From positions 7,941,020 through 7,981,019 of the forward strand of contig CM060320.1 of NCBI GenBank assembly GCA_030674155.1: a DNA stretch of 40,000 bases, written 5' to 3'. The position numbers were made by a program, and so were the translations under genes. Within the stretch, counting starts at the first letter, position 1, and every line of letters begins with the position of its first letter. Positions 30,751-40,000 of this stretch are shown piece after piece. The notes under the pieces were generated by a model. The model saw nothing but the letters and a program-made list of their open reading frames with translations. It searched no databases and was not told the origin of the DNA. The stretch comes from Stramonita haemastoma. Lineage: Eukaryota > Mollusca > Gastropoda > Neogastropoda > Muricidae.

Positions 30751-31119
30751 GGGGGGTTTTGTGTTTTTTTTGGGGGGGTTATGCCGTTATTTGTTGTTTA
30801 TTTTCTTGTTTTTCATAGGGGAGAATACTTTTCCTTTCTTTTCTGTACACAACAAAGTGCTAGAAAGAATAATGGTGTGGGTGTTTTTGGTTTCTTTGGC
30901 TGGATGGTTTGTTTTTTCGTTCTCTGGTTAGAACTCAGAGGGTCAACTATGGTGAACTTTTGCATATGCGATTGTTTTGAGCCACTGTTAAGGTAGCCAC
31001 ATTCTGGCTTTGGGAATATGTCTTCGATTTGTGAACTAATGTTCCATAGAGTCACAGGTTTGAATACAAAAAGCCCATGTTGATTTAAGAACGAAGGAGA
31101 GCGAAAACGAAAGAAGGAA

Positions 31120-31142
31120 AAAAAAAAAGAAAGAAAGAAAAA

Positions 31143-31198
<56 letters not shown>

Positions 31199-31202
31199 AA
31201 AA
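31120..31202. repeat. (GAAA)n microsatellite
   Basis: GAAA array with AAAAA interruptions at its start. Confidence 0.97.
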
Positions 31203-31860
31203 ATAGAACATAACAAAGAAAAGCAAAACAAATAAAACCAAGACCAAAAACAAAAGGAAGCCAAAAAAAAAATCAAAGGAAGAAAGAAAGACAGACAGAC
31301 AGACATACAGACTTATAGAATGAAAAGACAAAAAGAAGCACGTACAAACAAAGAAAAGAAACAAAAAGCAGCGAAATTAAGAAATACTTTGGGGAAAAAA
31401 TACAATTAGGAAGACAGAGACAGCAACAAGAAAAACAGCCCCTGAAAAGAAATCAATAAGAAAACTAAAACAAAGAAAAGAAAAACATAAATGACAAACT
31501 AATCCAACAAAACAGAAACAACACAAAAAAGTATTTAAAAAAACACACTCCTACACCAGCTTATTTCGCAAACACAAGAAAAACGCAGGATGACAAAAAC
31601 AACCGGGCGCTCTTGAAAAATGAATGAACGTGAAGAAATCAAACAAAAAAGAAAGAGGGCCAAAGAAAGAAAGAAAGAAAAATAGATAAAGAGTAACATT
31701 CTCACACAAAAACGAAAGCAAACCAAAACAAACTGGAGACATGCAGAAACGAAAGTGAACACTAAGAAAAAAGCAAGCAGGTTTAAACGAATTGGGATAA
31801 AAGAAACAAAAAAAACTTTCAAACAAACGTAACCCTAGAGTAGGGAAAACAGACCTCTGT
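31203..31860. other. A-rich low-complexity DNA
   Basis: AAACAAAA and GAAA words with a CAGA run at 31290-31308. No gene. Confidence 0.7.
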
Positions 31861-31872
31861 CAGTTTACCGCT

Positions 31873-32319
<447 letters not shown>

Positions 32320-32320
<1 letters not shown>

Positions 32321-32440
32321 ACAGAGAGACAGAGAAATAGACAGTCAGTCAGTCAGAGAGACAGACAGACAGTCAGACAGACAGAGACAGACAGAGTCAA
32401 AGACAAGCAGACAGAAACGGAGACAGAGAAAGAGAAACGT
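32320..32440. repeat. CAGA/CAGT imperfect array
   Basis: ACAGAGAGAC, CAGTCAGTCAGTCAG and CAGACAGAC words. Another CAGA-rich patch is at 32630-32705. Confidence 0.9.
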
Positions 32441-32939
32441 CAATCATTAGCCGCCTCCACTAATTTCCCTTACAGTGAAAAGAAGAGCAGAGGGGCGGAC
32501 TGATGACTTGAAGATTGGGCGAAAACCACTGAACACATCGGCTATCAATCCCTTTGTGGGTCATCTCCATTCTGTCCCTATCAATCTTAGAAAAGAAGAA
32601 GTACATTCTTCTGCGATTAAGAGAAAATAGGCAGACAGACAGATCGACAAGCAGGGTGGGTGGACAAATAGGCAGACACGGAGAGACAGACAGGCAGACA
32701 GACAGAAACATTGTCGGTGGAAAAAATAGAACCAGAGAGACAAAAAGACTCCGAAAAACATAGACAGACACACAGATAGTCAGACAAAAGGGTTGGGCGG
32801 GGGGAAGGGGGGGCGACAGCACGTCTGACAAATGTTTGTATACCTGAAGTAAGCGAGATAAACTATTACAAAAGAAAAAAGAAAAGAATAAAAAAACAAA
32901 CACAAAAATGGACAGGAACAGAAAAGTAACCAAAGAAAT

Positions 32940-32940
<1 letters not shown>
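32441..32940. other. Unassigned spacer
   Basis: Purine-rich patches; a GGGCGGGGGGAAGGGGGGGC run at 32795-32813. No gene. Confidence 0.5.

Positions 32941-33012
<72 letters not shown>
32941..33012. repeat. (CA)n microsatellite
   Basis: CA run after ACACACC. Confidence 0.98.
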
Positions 33013-33013
<1 letters not shown>

Positions 33014-33064
33014 CTCCAGCACATACAAAAAGTTAACATAAAAGGGTCTGCGGTGGTTTTTAAC

Positions 33065-33254
33065 AGTCACCAGAAAACCAGAACAGTCACTAAAAAGACC
33101 CACACAACAGTCACCAGAAAACCAGAACAGTCACTAAAAAGACCCACACAACAGTCACCAGAAAACCAGAACAGTCACTAAAAAGACCCACACAACAGTC
33201 ACCAGAAAACCAGAACAGTCACTAAAAAGACCCACACAACAGTCACCAGAAAAC
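33065..33254. repeat. 44-bp tandem repeat, 4.3 copies
   Basis: Identical or near-identical units made of two related half-units, AACAGTCACCAGAAAACCAG and AACAGTCACTAAAAAGACCC, the latter followed by ACAC. Copies are contiguous, so this is an ordinary minisatellite built from a dimer. High identity suggests recent expansion. Confidence 0.96.
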
Positions 33255-33418
33255 AATAGTCTGTGAGCAGAGAAAGAAAAGCTGCACTGAAAAGTCCCTG
33301 ACATGTTATTTCTTTAAAGTAGCGATTCCAGCTAGCCGACTTACCACTAGTAGGGCTGAGAGGTTTTGTTCGCTGTTGAATATAGAGATAAAGAAACCTA
33401 TGGACATCTGAGGACTTC

Positions 33419-33955
33419 TTGTTCTTGTTCTATGGTTGTTCTTCTTGTCCTTGTTCTGAATGTTCTGATTGTTGTTGTTGTTGTTGTTGTTGTTGTTCTT
33501 CTTCTTCTTCTTCTTCTTCTTCTTCTTCTTCTTCTTTGCATTCTTCTTCTTGTTCTTGTTCTTGTTCTTGTTCTTGTTCTTCTTCTTCTTCTTCTTCTTT
33601 GCATTCTTCTTCTTCTTTGCATTCTTCCTCTTTGCATTCTTCTTCGCATTCTCCTTCTTCTTTGCATTCTTCTTTGCATTATCGTTTTCATTTTTCTTTG
33701 CATTCTTCTTTGTATTCTTCTTTGTATCTTCTTCTTTGCATTCTTCGTCTTTGCATTGTTCTTCTATTTCTTCTTTGGATTATTCTTCTTTGCATTCTTT
33801 TTTTTTGCTTTGTTCTTCTACTTCTTCTTTGCATTCTTCTTTTTTGCATTGTTCTTCTACTTCTTCTTTGCATTCTTCTTCTTTGCATTCTTCTTTTTTG
33901 CATTGTTCTTCTACTTCTTCTTTGCATTCTTCTTCTTTGTCTTGTCGTTGTCGTT
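33419..33955. repeat. TTC-type trinucleotide array with TTTGCA insertions
   Basis: GTT, then pure TTC (33499-33535), then about 400 bases of TTCTTCTTC broken at intervals by TTTGCATTC. All three plus frames stay open for 200-270 codons as Phe, Leu or Ser tracts. It ends directly at the LINE-associated repeat, so it may derive from that element's 5' purine tail. Confidence 0.93.
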
Positions 33956-33959
33956 GTGT

Positions 33960-34290
33960 TCGAACGCTCAGACATCAAACACTATTGTCTGCCATATATA
34001 CAAATGTGCTTTGTACTGCCGTTAAGCGTCTTACAAGGCAGGCCCAGCATACTTTACCTCAGCGTAAAAGAGAACTGTTGTCTTTTAAGTCTTTATGTGG
34101 AAAAAAAAGACGGAAGAATGGACATAGAAGGCAAAACAAAGGACAAAAAAGAGGTGACTGGAAGAAAAGAAACAAGGCAGAACTAAGGAGAGGGATAGAA
34201 AGGAGGAAATTCCTAGCACAGAAATTCCAGACGGTGGGGACACTATTTACATTAACATGCCTCCTGCGTCCCCACGAGGAAATCTGATGA
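33960..34290 (+). repeat. LINE-associated trailing repeat, copy 2
   Basis: TGTACTGCCGTTAAGCGTCT and AGGCAGGCCCAGCATACTTT match 2950-3005; AGAACTGTTGTCTTTTAAGT and GGGATAGAAAGGAGGAAATT, AGCACAGAAATTCCAGACGG match 3010-3225. The plus frame over 34050-34287 stays open and is Lys/Arg-rich. In the 2953-3207 copy the matching frame is open too. Confidence 0.7.
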
Positions 34291-34354
34291 TTTAAAAGCT
34301 ATACAACCACGCAGGCATTGGATCAATGGAAACATTTTTTTTATTCATGATGGT

Positions 34355-34625
34355 GAATTTAGTCAGATGAGACGATAGGCCGAGGGCCCGTGTGGAACAC
34401 GCATTCAGCACACGTAAAAGAACCCACGGTAACAAGAAAGTTGTCTCTTGCGAAATTTTATTTCAAAAAGCCACTCTCATAAGGAAATAAATACACATGA
34501 AGACAGAAAAAAAGAGATGGGTGGTGCTGCTCTTGTGGCGACGCATTCTCCCTAGGGAGAACGGCACGAATTTCGCGCAGAGAAATCTGCCGTAACAAAA
34601 AGTGGTATGCAAAATACAAAAAGTA
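34355..34625 (+). repeat. SINE-C core and tail
   Basis: GATGAGACGATAGGCCGAGG, CACACGTAAAAGAACCCACG, GTAACAAGAAAGTTGTCTCT, GCTGCTCTTGTGGCGACGCA, TCCCTAGGGAGAACGGCACG, AATTTCGCGCAGAGAAATCT. The head is missing. It is longer than the 4768 copy by an insert around 34470-34520. Confidence 0.82.
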
Positions 34626-34649
34626 CAAACATGTCTACACCCCAGTAAC

Positions 34650-34735
34650 AACCAAGGGGTCTAGTAGTTAAGCGTTGTATTCAAAGCCTGATGATAAGCA
34701 TTAAACCACGGGTTCTAATCTCCCCAATACTTTAA
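34650..34735 (+). repeat. tRNA-like SINE head, unassigned family
   Basis: AAGGGGTCTAGTAGTTAAGC (box A type) and CACGGGTTCTAATCTCC (box B, one base off GGTTCGAATC) near 34708. No recognisable SINE body follows directly, so it is probably a truncated or rearranged copy. Confidence 0.55.
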
Positions 34736-35070
34736 CTAAAGTCATAATTATGTGGGAACACAGCCATGCAAAACATCTTGCACATTAAGACTTTATACTT
34801 TAACTCAAATTTTGTACAAGAGTTGGCCTGATAACTATGGCCCCTGTTAGGATAGATGACACATTTATACCCAGCATGCACCCAGCTCCCTGGCAAAGGA
34901 TAAGCCTTGTAAGAAATTCTTTTAGTATGTCTCGGCCCCCCCCCCCCCCCCTTCCCACCATCCCTATACACTGGTTGATCATCCCCTCGTTCTAGCTCCG
35001 CGACTGAGCTTTTACTATCGTCAGTAAGGAGCGGGTGTGTGTGTGGGGGGGGGGGGGGGGAGGGGGGTAG
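34736..35070. other. Unassigned, with C and G homopolymers
   Basis: Poly-C of 16 at 34936-34951 and a G run at 35045-35060, 95 bases apart on the same strand. They could pair as a GC hairpin. No gene. Confidence 0.6.
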
Positions 35071-35074
35071 TGGA

Positions 35075-35320
35075 TGGTGCCCCGAGTATATCAGCTCAGA
35101 AGAGGCACCCCTGAACACCACCAAAGACCCAGCAGCAGTGCAGGGCCTCTCTGGTTGGTGGCCCTGTGGAGGTCTAACATTGATGAGTTTCCTGTCGACT
35201 TCTAACCCTGATGATGCGACATAACGTAGTCTGGGAATCTCTGGGGCAGATGGACTGAATTGAAGGATGTAGGAACAGAAGCACAAGAGCGATGTGGAGG
35301 ATAAGGCTGCAAACAAATGT
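35075..35320 (+). repeat. SINE-A body and tail
   Basis: CCCGAGTATATCAGCTCAGA, CACCCCTGAACACCACCAAA, GGCCTCTCTGGTTGGTGGCC, CCTGATGATGCGACATAACG and GGATAAGGCTGCAAACAAAT follow the 5255-5500 copy in order. Head missing. Confidence 0.78.
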
Positions 35321-36050
35321 CCAAAAATGTTGTGTGAAAGTTAGGAAGAGAGAAAAGATGCGACACAGAAGAATAATACCTAATGCGTGCATGCCTAAGG
35401 CGTACGTGTGTAGCTGGGGTGAGCTTGCGCTGATAACACTGCCTAAGAAGTCTAACAACAAAGAGTGAAATTTAAAGTGGAAAAACTAAGAGAGAGTGAA
35501 AGAAAAAAGAAAGAAGGAAAGAAAGAAAGAAAAAATAAAGGAAAAAAGGAAAGAAAGAAAAGCTGGAAGAAGAAAGAAAAATACCCCCAAAAGCAGAAAA
35601 ACCAAAAAAGAAACAAACACACAAAAGAAAACAGAAAAGGAAAGAAACTGAGAAAAAAAGAAGGAAGAGAATAAAGGTCAGAAGGGAGTGATATAAACAA
35701 GATTTGTTGAAGTTTTTGAAGAAAAAAATCAACAAAAAAGAAGGAGGAAAATGAACTCAGGTGGGACAAGATAAACAAGATTTTTTTAAGTTAAAAAACG
35801 TCCTCCAAAAGCCAGCATGGAAGCAAAGAAAATGAACAACACGACAAAAAATATGACAAAAGTACAAAAAACTAACCTAGGAATAGTTCACAAACAGAAC
35901 AATAACTCATAAACTTGGAATATAAATATTGTTTCTTTCTCATTTTTCTTACATTTTCCACGATGTCTTCCTCATTGCTATGTGCACGTATTCTTTCTTT
36001 ATTTTCAATTATTTTTTGTATCTTTCCTAGTTTTCTGTCTCTGTCTCTCC
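35321..36050. other. Unassigned, purine-rich in the middle
   Basis: GAAAG/GGAAA words at 35490-35580 and 35630-35680. Two AAACAAGATTT words (35697, 35773) mark a small imperfect direct repeat of about 75 bases. No gene. Confidence 0.5.
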
Positions 36051-36060
36051 GTCTCCGTCT

Positions 36061-36329
<269 letters not shown>

Positions 36330-36554
36330 ATTTATTTAGTTATTTTCTTTCTTTCTTTCTTTCTAACTTTGTTTTCTTTTCTTTTTTGTTTTATTGCTAG
36401 CTCTCTTTCACATTTTCCTTCATTTAATCTTTCGTTGTTTTTCCTTGTTGTTGTTGTCGTTTGGTTGGTGTTTTCTTCACTATACTTTGTTTTGTTGGTC
36501 CATTCTCCTACCTTTCTTCCCTCAGAAGACTTAAGACATAACAATTCTCTCCCA

Positions 36555-36660
36555 CCCACGCCGAAGTCGTATGCGCTGGGCCTGACTTGTCAGGCGCTTA
36601 ACGGCAGCGCAATACATTTCTGTTCATATAACAGACAACAATAGTTGCTGTCTGAACGCT
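36555..36660 (-). repeat. LINE-associated trailing repeat, copy 3 fragment
   Basis: Plus strand CCGAAGTCGTATGCGCTGGG, CAGGCGCTTAACGGCAGCGC and ACAGACAACAATAGTTGCTG are the reverse complement of 2885-3005. Only this block is present; the AAGGCAGAAAA part is absent. Confidence 0.75.
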
Positions 36661-37480
36661 AGACGACATAGAAGAACAAACGAAAAATAAAACCCACTCA
36701 ACTTCTTGGTTAAAAACATTATTATGTAACGGAACCAGACGTTCTATTTTGCAAAGCTAGATTTAATACTTGATTCAACCAGAAATAACAACATCAGTAA
36801 CAAAAAACAGTAACAACTACAAAAAACAACAACAACAACAACAACAACAGCAATAACATTAACCACAAAAACTGGCAGACTATAGAAGGTAAAAGGTAGA
36901 AGATGTTCTATAAGGAAGAGGAGCAGCTTCAACCCAAACCAGTCCGACATCAATCCTCTTTCACTGGGTAATAGCTTTCTGTCATGAGCAATACTTAAGT
37001 CTCTTAGAAAGGAGAACTTGATGACTGCTGAAGGATTCTTTTTTAAACTACTTCTTTAAGTCTGACCTAACCAAAAAGAAAAGAAATCGGACCGGGGGTA
37101 GGGGCGGGATGTAGGGTGTAAGGATGATACTTGAAAGGAGACAAACAAACGATGAGAAAGACTGTGTATTTTGAATTTTATATCCCTCCAACAAACGTTT
37201 GAAACCGTCTCACATATTTGTATTTGATGATTATTATATTGCTACAATAACAAGCCTGTCAGACGCCGGCTTGTTACCATCTATCATCCTGAATTACAGT
37301 CTGGTTGGGTTGTGTTTTTTTTTCTTAAGAAATCATGAAACGAAAAATCTTGCGCTGATACAGAAATGTCTCCGGGATGTCCTTGAATGTGCATATTATT
37401 TTTTAAAATTACGAAATAATTAGGACGCTAATTTCATAGCTCACTGACTACCTAACAAGGAACACAGAGAGACAGATGAA
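36661..37480. other. Unassigned spacer
   Basis: A CAACAACAA run at 36826-36850. The rest is mixed, and the 74-codon frame at 37199-37423 has no domain. Confidence 0.5.
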
Positions 37481-37930
37481 AAAAAAGTTAGAAAAAGAAA
37501 GAAAAAAAGAGAGAAAAATTGTAAACAAAGAAAGAAAAATGAAACAATGAAAGAAAAAAAGGGAGAAAACAAAGAGGGAAGGGATGAAAAACACAGAGAA
37601 AGAGGAAAGAAAGAACAGAGGAAATAAAAAGGGTAGGAAGGATTAAAAGAAGGACGAAAAGAAAGAAAATACGAAAGAAGGAAAGCAAAACGGACAAAAA
37701 GATGGAAAATTAGAGACAGAAAGACAGAAAGGAAAAAAGAAAGAAGGACGGAAGGAAGGACAGAAGGAATAAAAGAAAAAAAATGAAAGAAAGACAGGGG
37801 GAAAGAGCTGAGAAAAAAGAATAAAAGGAAGAAAAAAAACGCAGAAAGTAAAACAGAAAGAAAACGAAAACTAGTAAGAATGATACCAAAAAAGGAGAGA
37901 AAGAAATCAAGGTATTGAAATAAGATTTTT
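37480..37930. repeat. Purine-rich GAAA/GGAA low complexity
   Basis: Degenerate GAAAGAAA, GGAAGGA and AAAAAG words. Minus-strand frames are Phe/Leu/Ser-only. Confidence 0.9.
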
Positions 37931-38046
37931 GAAAGAAAAAACAATGTTAAAATGTCATACTCTTATGCAACTTTTACGGGTGTCAAAGACATAAGTAGTA
38001 ACACACAAACTTATACATACGCGCGTGTGCACACACACGGACGCGC

Positions 38047-38048
38047 AC

Positions 38049-38110
<62 letters not shown>
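38047..38110. repeat. (CA)n microsatellite
   Basis: CA run preceded by CACACACGGACGCGCACAA. Confidence 0.98.
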
Positions 38111-38111
<1 letters not shown>

Positions 38112-38171
38112 ATTTCCCCAGTCCAGGGCAAAAAATCTCACTTCTATGATATAACATAAAAAGAATCTCTG

Positions 38172-38271
<100 letters not shown>

Positions 38272-38401
38272 GTTGTTATTTTGTGTCTTCTTTCTGATCT
38301 TCCCACATGCAATATCGTTTTTCAGGCGGATATCCTGTTGGCATTTCCTGATCATTACCTCCCTTTGGCCCTAAGTGTGCTGCTAGCACCTGCAAGTGAC
38401 A

Positions 38402-38920
38402 GCTGTGTCAGTGTTAACACTGGTGTCTTTCACTGCTACATGCAGGATTATGCTGCTAATATGTGTAGACAACAGCTGTGTCCTGTTCCACTCCTGTCTT
38501 TCACTGGTACATGCAGGATTATGCTGCTAATATGTGTAGACAACAGCTGTGTCCTGTTCCACTCCTGTCTTTCACTGGTACATGCAGGATTATGCTGCTA
38601 ATATGTGTAGACAACAGCTGTGTCAGTGTTACACTCCTGTCTTTCACTGGTACATGCAGGATTATGCTGCTAATATGTGTAGACAACAGCTGTGACAGTG
38701 TTCCACTCCTGTCTTTCACTGGTACATGCACGATTATGCTGCTAATAAGTCTAGACTACACCTGTGTCAGTGTTACACTCCTGTCTTTCACTGGCACATG
38801 CACGATTATGCTGCTAATAAGTCTAGACTATAGCTGTCTCAGTGTTACACTCTCATCTTTCATAGGCAGGGCAGTGGTTCTGTTATAGAATGTGCTACTA
38901 GTATAGAACAGCTGTGTCGA
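38402..38920. repeat. 71-72-bp minisatellite, about seven copies
   Basis: Unit starts at AGCTGTG (38402, 38474, 38545, 38616, 38688, 38760, 38832 and a degenerate start near 38909). It carries GTCTTTCACTGGTACATGCA and ATTATGCTGCTAATATGTGT. Two central units are near-identical; outer ones diverge progressively. Plus frames (HWYMQDYAANMCRQQLCPV and similar) stay open across several units because some units are 72 bp, but lengths vary, so no single protein frame is conserved. Confidence 0.95.
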
Positions 38921-39680
38921 TATTGCACATTAGCAGATGCATTCTTCTGCGTCTGTTTGTTTGTCCGTCGTGTTCAACGATGACCTCCAAAACGGCAGAG
39001 GAGGCAGCTGCAGTTTCGGAAACTGGGCAGAAATTTGATTATAGTGAGATGCCTTGCGCACATTTATATCTTCACTTTCTTGGTTAAGAGGGAAAAAAAC
39101 AACATCTTATTTAAGCTACTATCACTAGCTGGAGTGAAAGCTAAACTGTTATTGAAACCTTAAGCACAGTATCATTTTTTTAGACCTATTATCTTTTTGT
39201 GATATGGATGGAGGAACATACAAATTACAAGAAACGAAAGTCACAAAGGAACACTTAAATTGCCTCGAACACTCTTACAAAGTACGTGAAATTAAGAGAA
39301 AAAACCCCCAGAACACAAGGAAATGCAAATCATAAAACAAAGCACGATGGAGAGAAAAGAGAGTAAAACCATAAATGAATACAGTCTTTTTAAAAATTTC
39401 CGAATGCCTATAGGGACTCAGTATAAGAAGCCAAGTATAACGTCTTTTTAAGCCAGCTTTCCGTGTATTAGCTGTTCAGTCTTGGTGATTATTTGACAAT
39501 TTATTGCATTTCCCCTCTTCGGTGGTCATGTGCTCTATCCTAAAACAGGTCTGACTTGCTCTTTCCATAGCAATTTCTTCTCTCTTTTTTTTACCATTGA
39601 GAAAAGAATTTCTTGGGAAATTCCAGTAGTGTTATGTTTAGATCAGCGTTTATATACAGTTTTTTGTTTTCTTTTCATTA
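38921..39680. other. Unassigned spacer, possible diverged R1
   Basis: 39455-39600 shows TTTCCGTGTATTAGCTGTTC and AATTTATTGCATTT and ends T-rich, weakly like the dispersed repeat R1. No gene. Confidence 0.4.
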
Positions 39681-39681
39681 T

Positions 39682-39897
<216 letters not shown>

Positions 39898-39916
39898 TGC
39901 TTGTCTTCCCCCCCTC

Positions 39917-39944
39917 ACACACACACACACACACCGCACACACA

Positions 39945-40000
<56 letters not shown>
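39917..40000. repeat. (CA)n then (GCAC)n to window end
   Basis: CA at 39917-39952, then pure GCAC from about 39954, running off the end of the window. Same CA-to-GCAC order as at 22227-22475. Confidence 0.97.

Noticed and set aside
30529..30996. 155-codon plus-strand hydrophobic frame as a membrane protein
   Set aside because: The hydrophobic residues come from T-rich tandem units of 55 bp; a parallel frame is equally open.
33065..33254. CRISPR-like direct repeats
   Set aside because: Units are contiguous without unique spacers, and the genome is clearly eukaryotic; it is a minisatellite.
33366..34287. 219-272-codon plus-strand frames
   Set aside because: Generated by the TTC array; all three frames are open as Phe, Leu or Ser tracts.

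Overview
This window is eukaryotic nuclear DNA from an animal with a large, repeat-rich genome. Four kinds of short, tRNA-derived retroposons (called SINE-A to SINE-D here), two decayed LINE ends and very long (CA)n, (GA)n, (GAAA)n, (GATA)n and (CAGA)n tracts are present. From general familiarity this repeat style resembles a marine gastropod, possibly a caenogastropod. That is inference: no host gene in the window could be recognised by name. There are no operons, prokaryotic genes, rRNA genes, convincing tRNA genes or CRISPR arrays. Almost all long open frames are translations of simple repeats.

Layout. 1-2.25 kb: polypyrimidine, GAAA, TA and GA tracts. 2.3-3.24 kb: a SINE-C piece, then the decayed 3' end of a LINE with an RNase H-type C-terminus and its trailing repeat. 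3.4-4.3 kb: CA/CG/poly-C and GAAA tracts. 4.38-5.5 kb: a second LINE C-terminus (minus strand), then SINE-C and SINE-A copies. 6.2-7.5 kb: a 1.3-kb CA/GT field holding repeated pieces of a SINE-B tail. 7.55-8.3 kb: a SINE-B inserted in inverted orientation into another SINE-B. 8.9-12.4 kb: two different duplicated dispersed repeats, GA/CA tracts and a 36-bp minisatellite. 13.6-16.3 kb: SINE-B tails, a small inverted-repeat (MITE-like) element and a full SINE-A.

16.3-26 kb has the fewest simple repeats. On the minus strand it holds a string of segments bounded by good splice signals (about 23.0, 21.8, 20.1, 19.9, 19.6, 19.0 and 17.5 kb). Three of them (19.6, 19.0, 17.5 kb) join in a consistent reading phase, so a spliced minus-strand transcript is plausible but unproven. 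A possible immunoglobulin-like exon remnant lies at 24.5 kb and an 18-bp perfect palindrome at 24.9 kb.

26.3-28.2 kb: a SINE-B tail, a pair of 180-bp direct repeats, a SINE-D and a striking alternating GACA/GATA block. 28.6-33.3 kb: A-rich DNA, simple repeats, a 55-bp and a 44-bp tandem repeat. 33.4-36.7 kb: a 530-bp TTC array, a second and a third copy of the LINE-associated repeat, SINE-C and SINE-A. 36.7-40 kb: purine tracts, a 72-bp minisatellite and a terminal CT/GCAC field.

The window is best read as repeat-dominated intergenic or intronic DNA. The points most worth checking are the nested SINE pair, the SINE-tail/GT composite, the two-copy MITE-like family, the duplicated dispersed units and the minus-strand exon chain.
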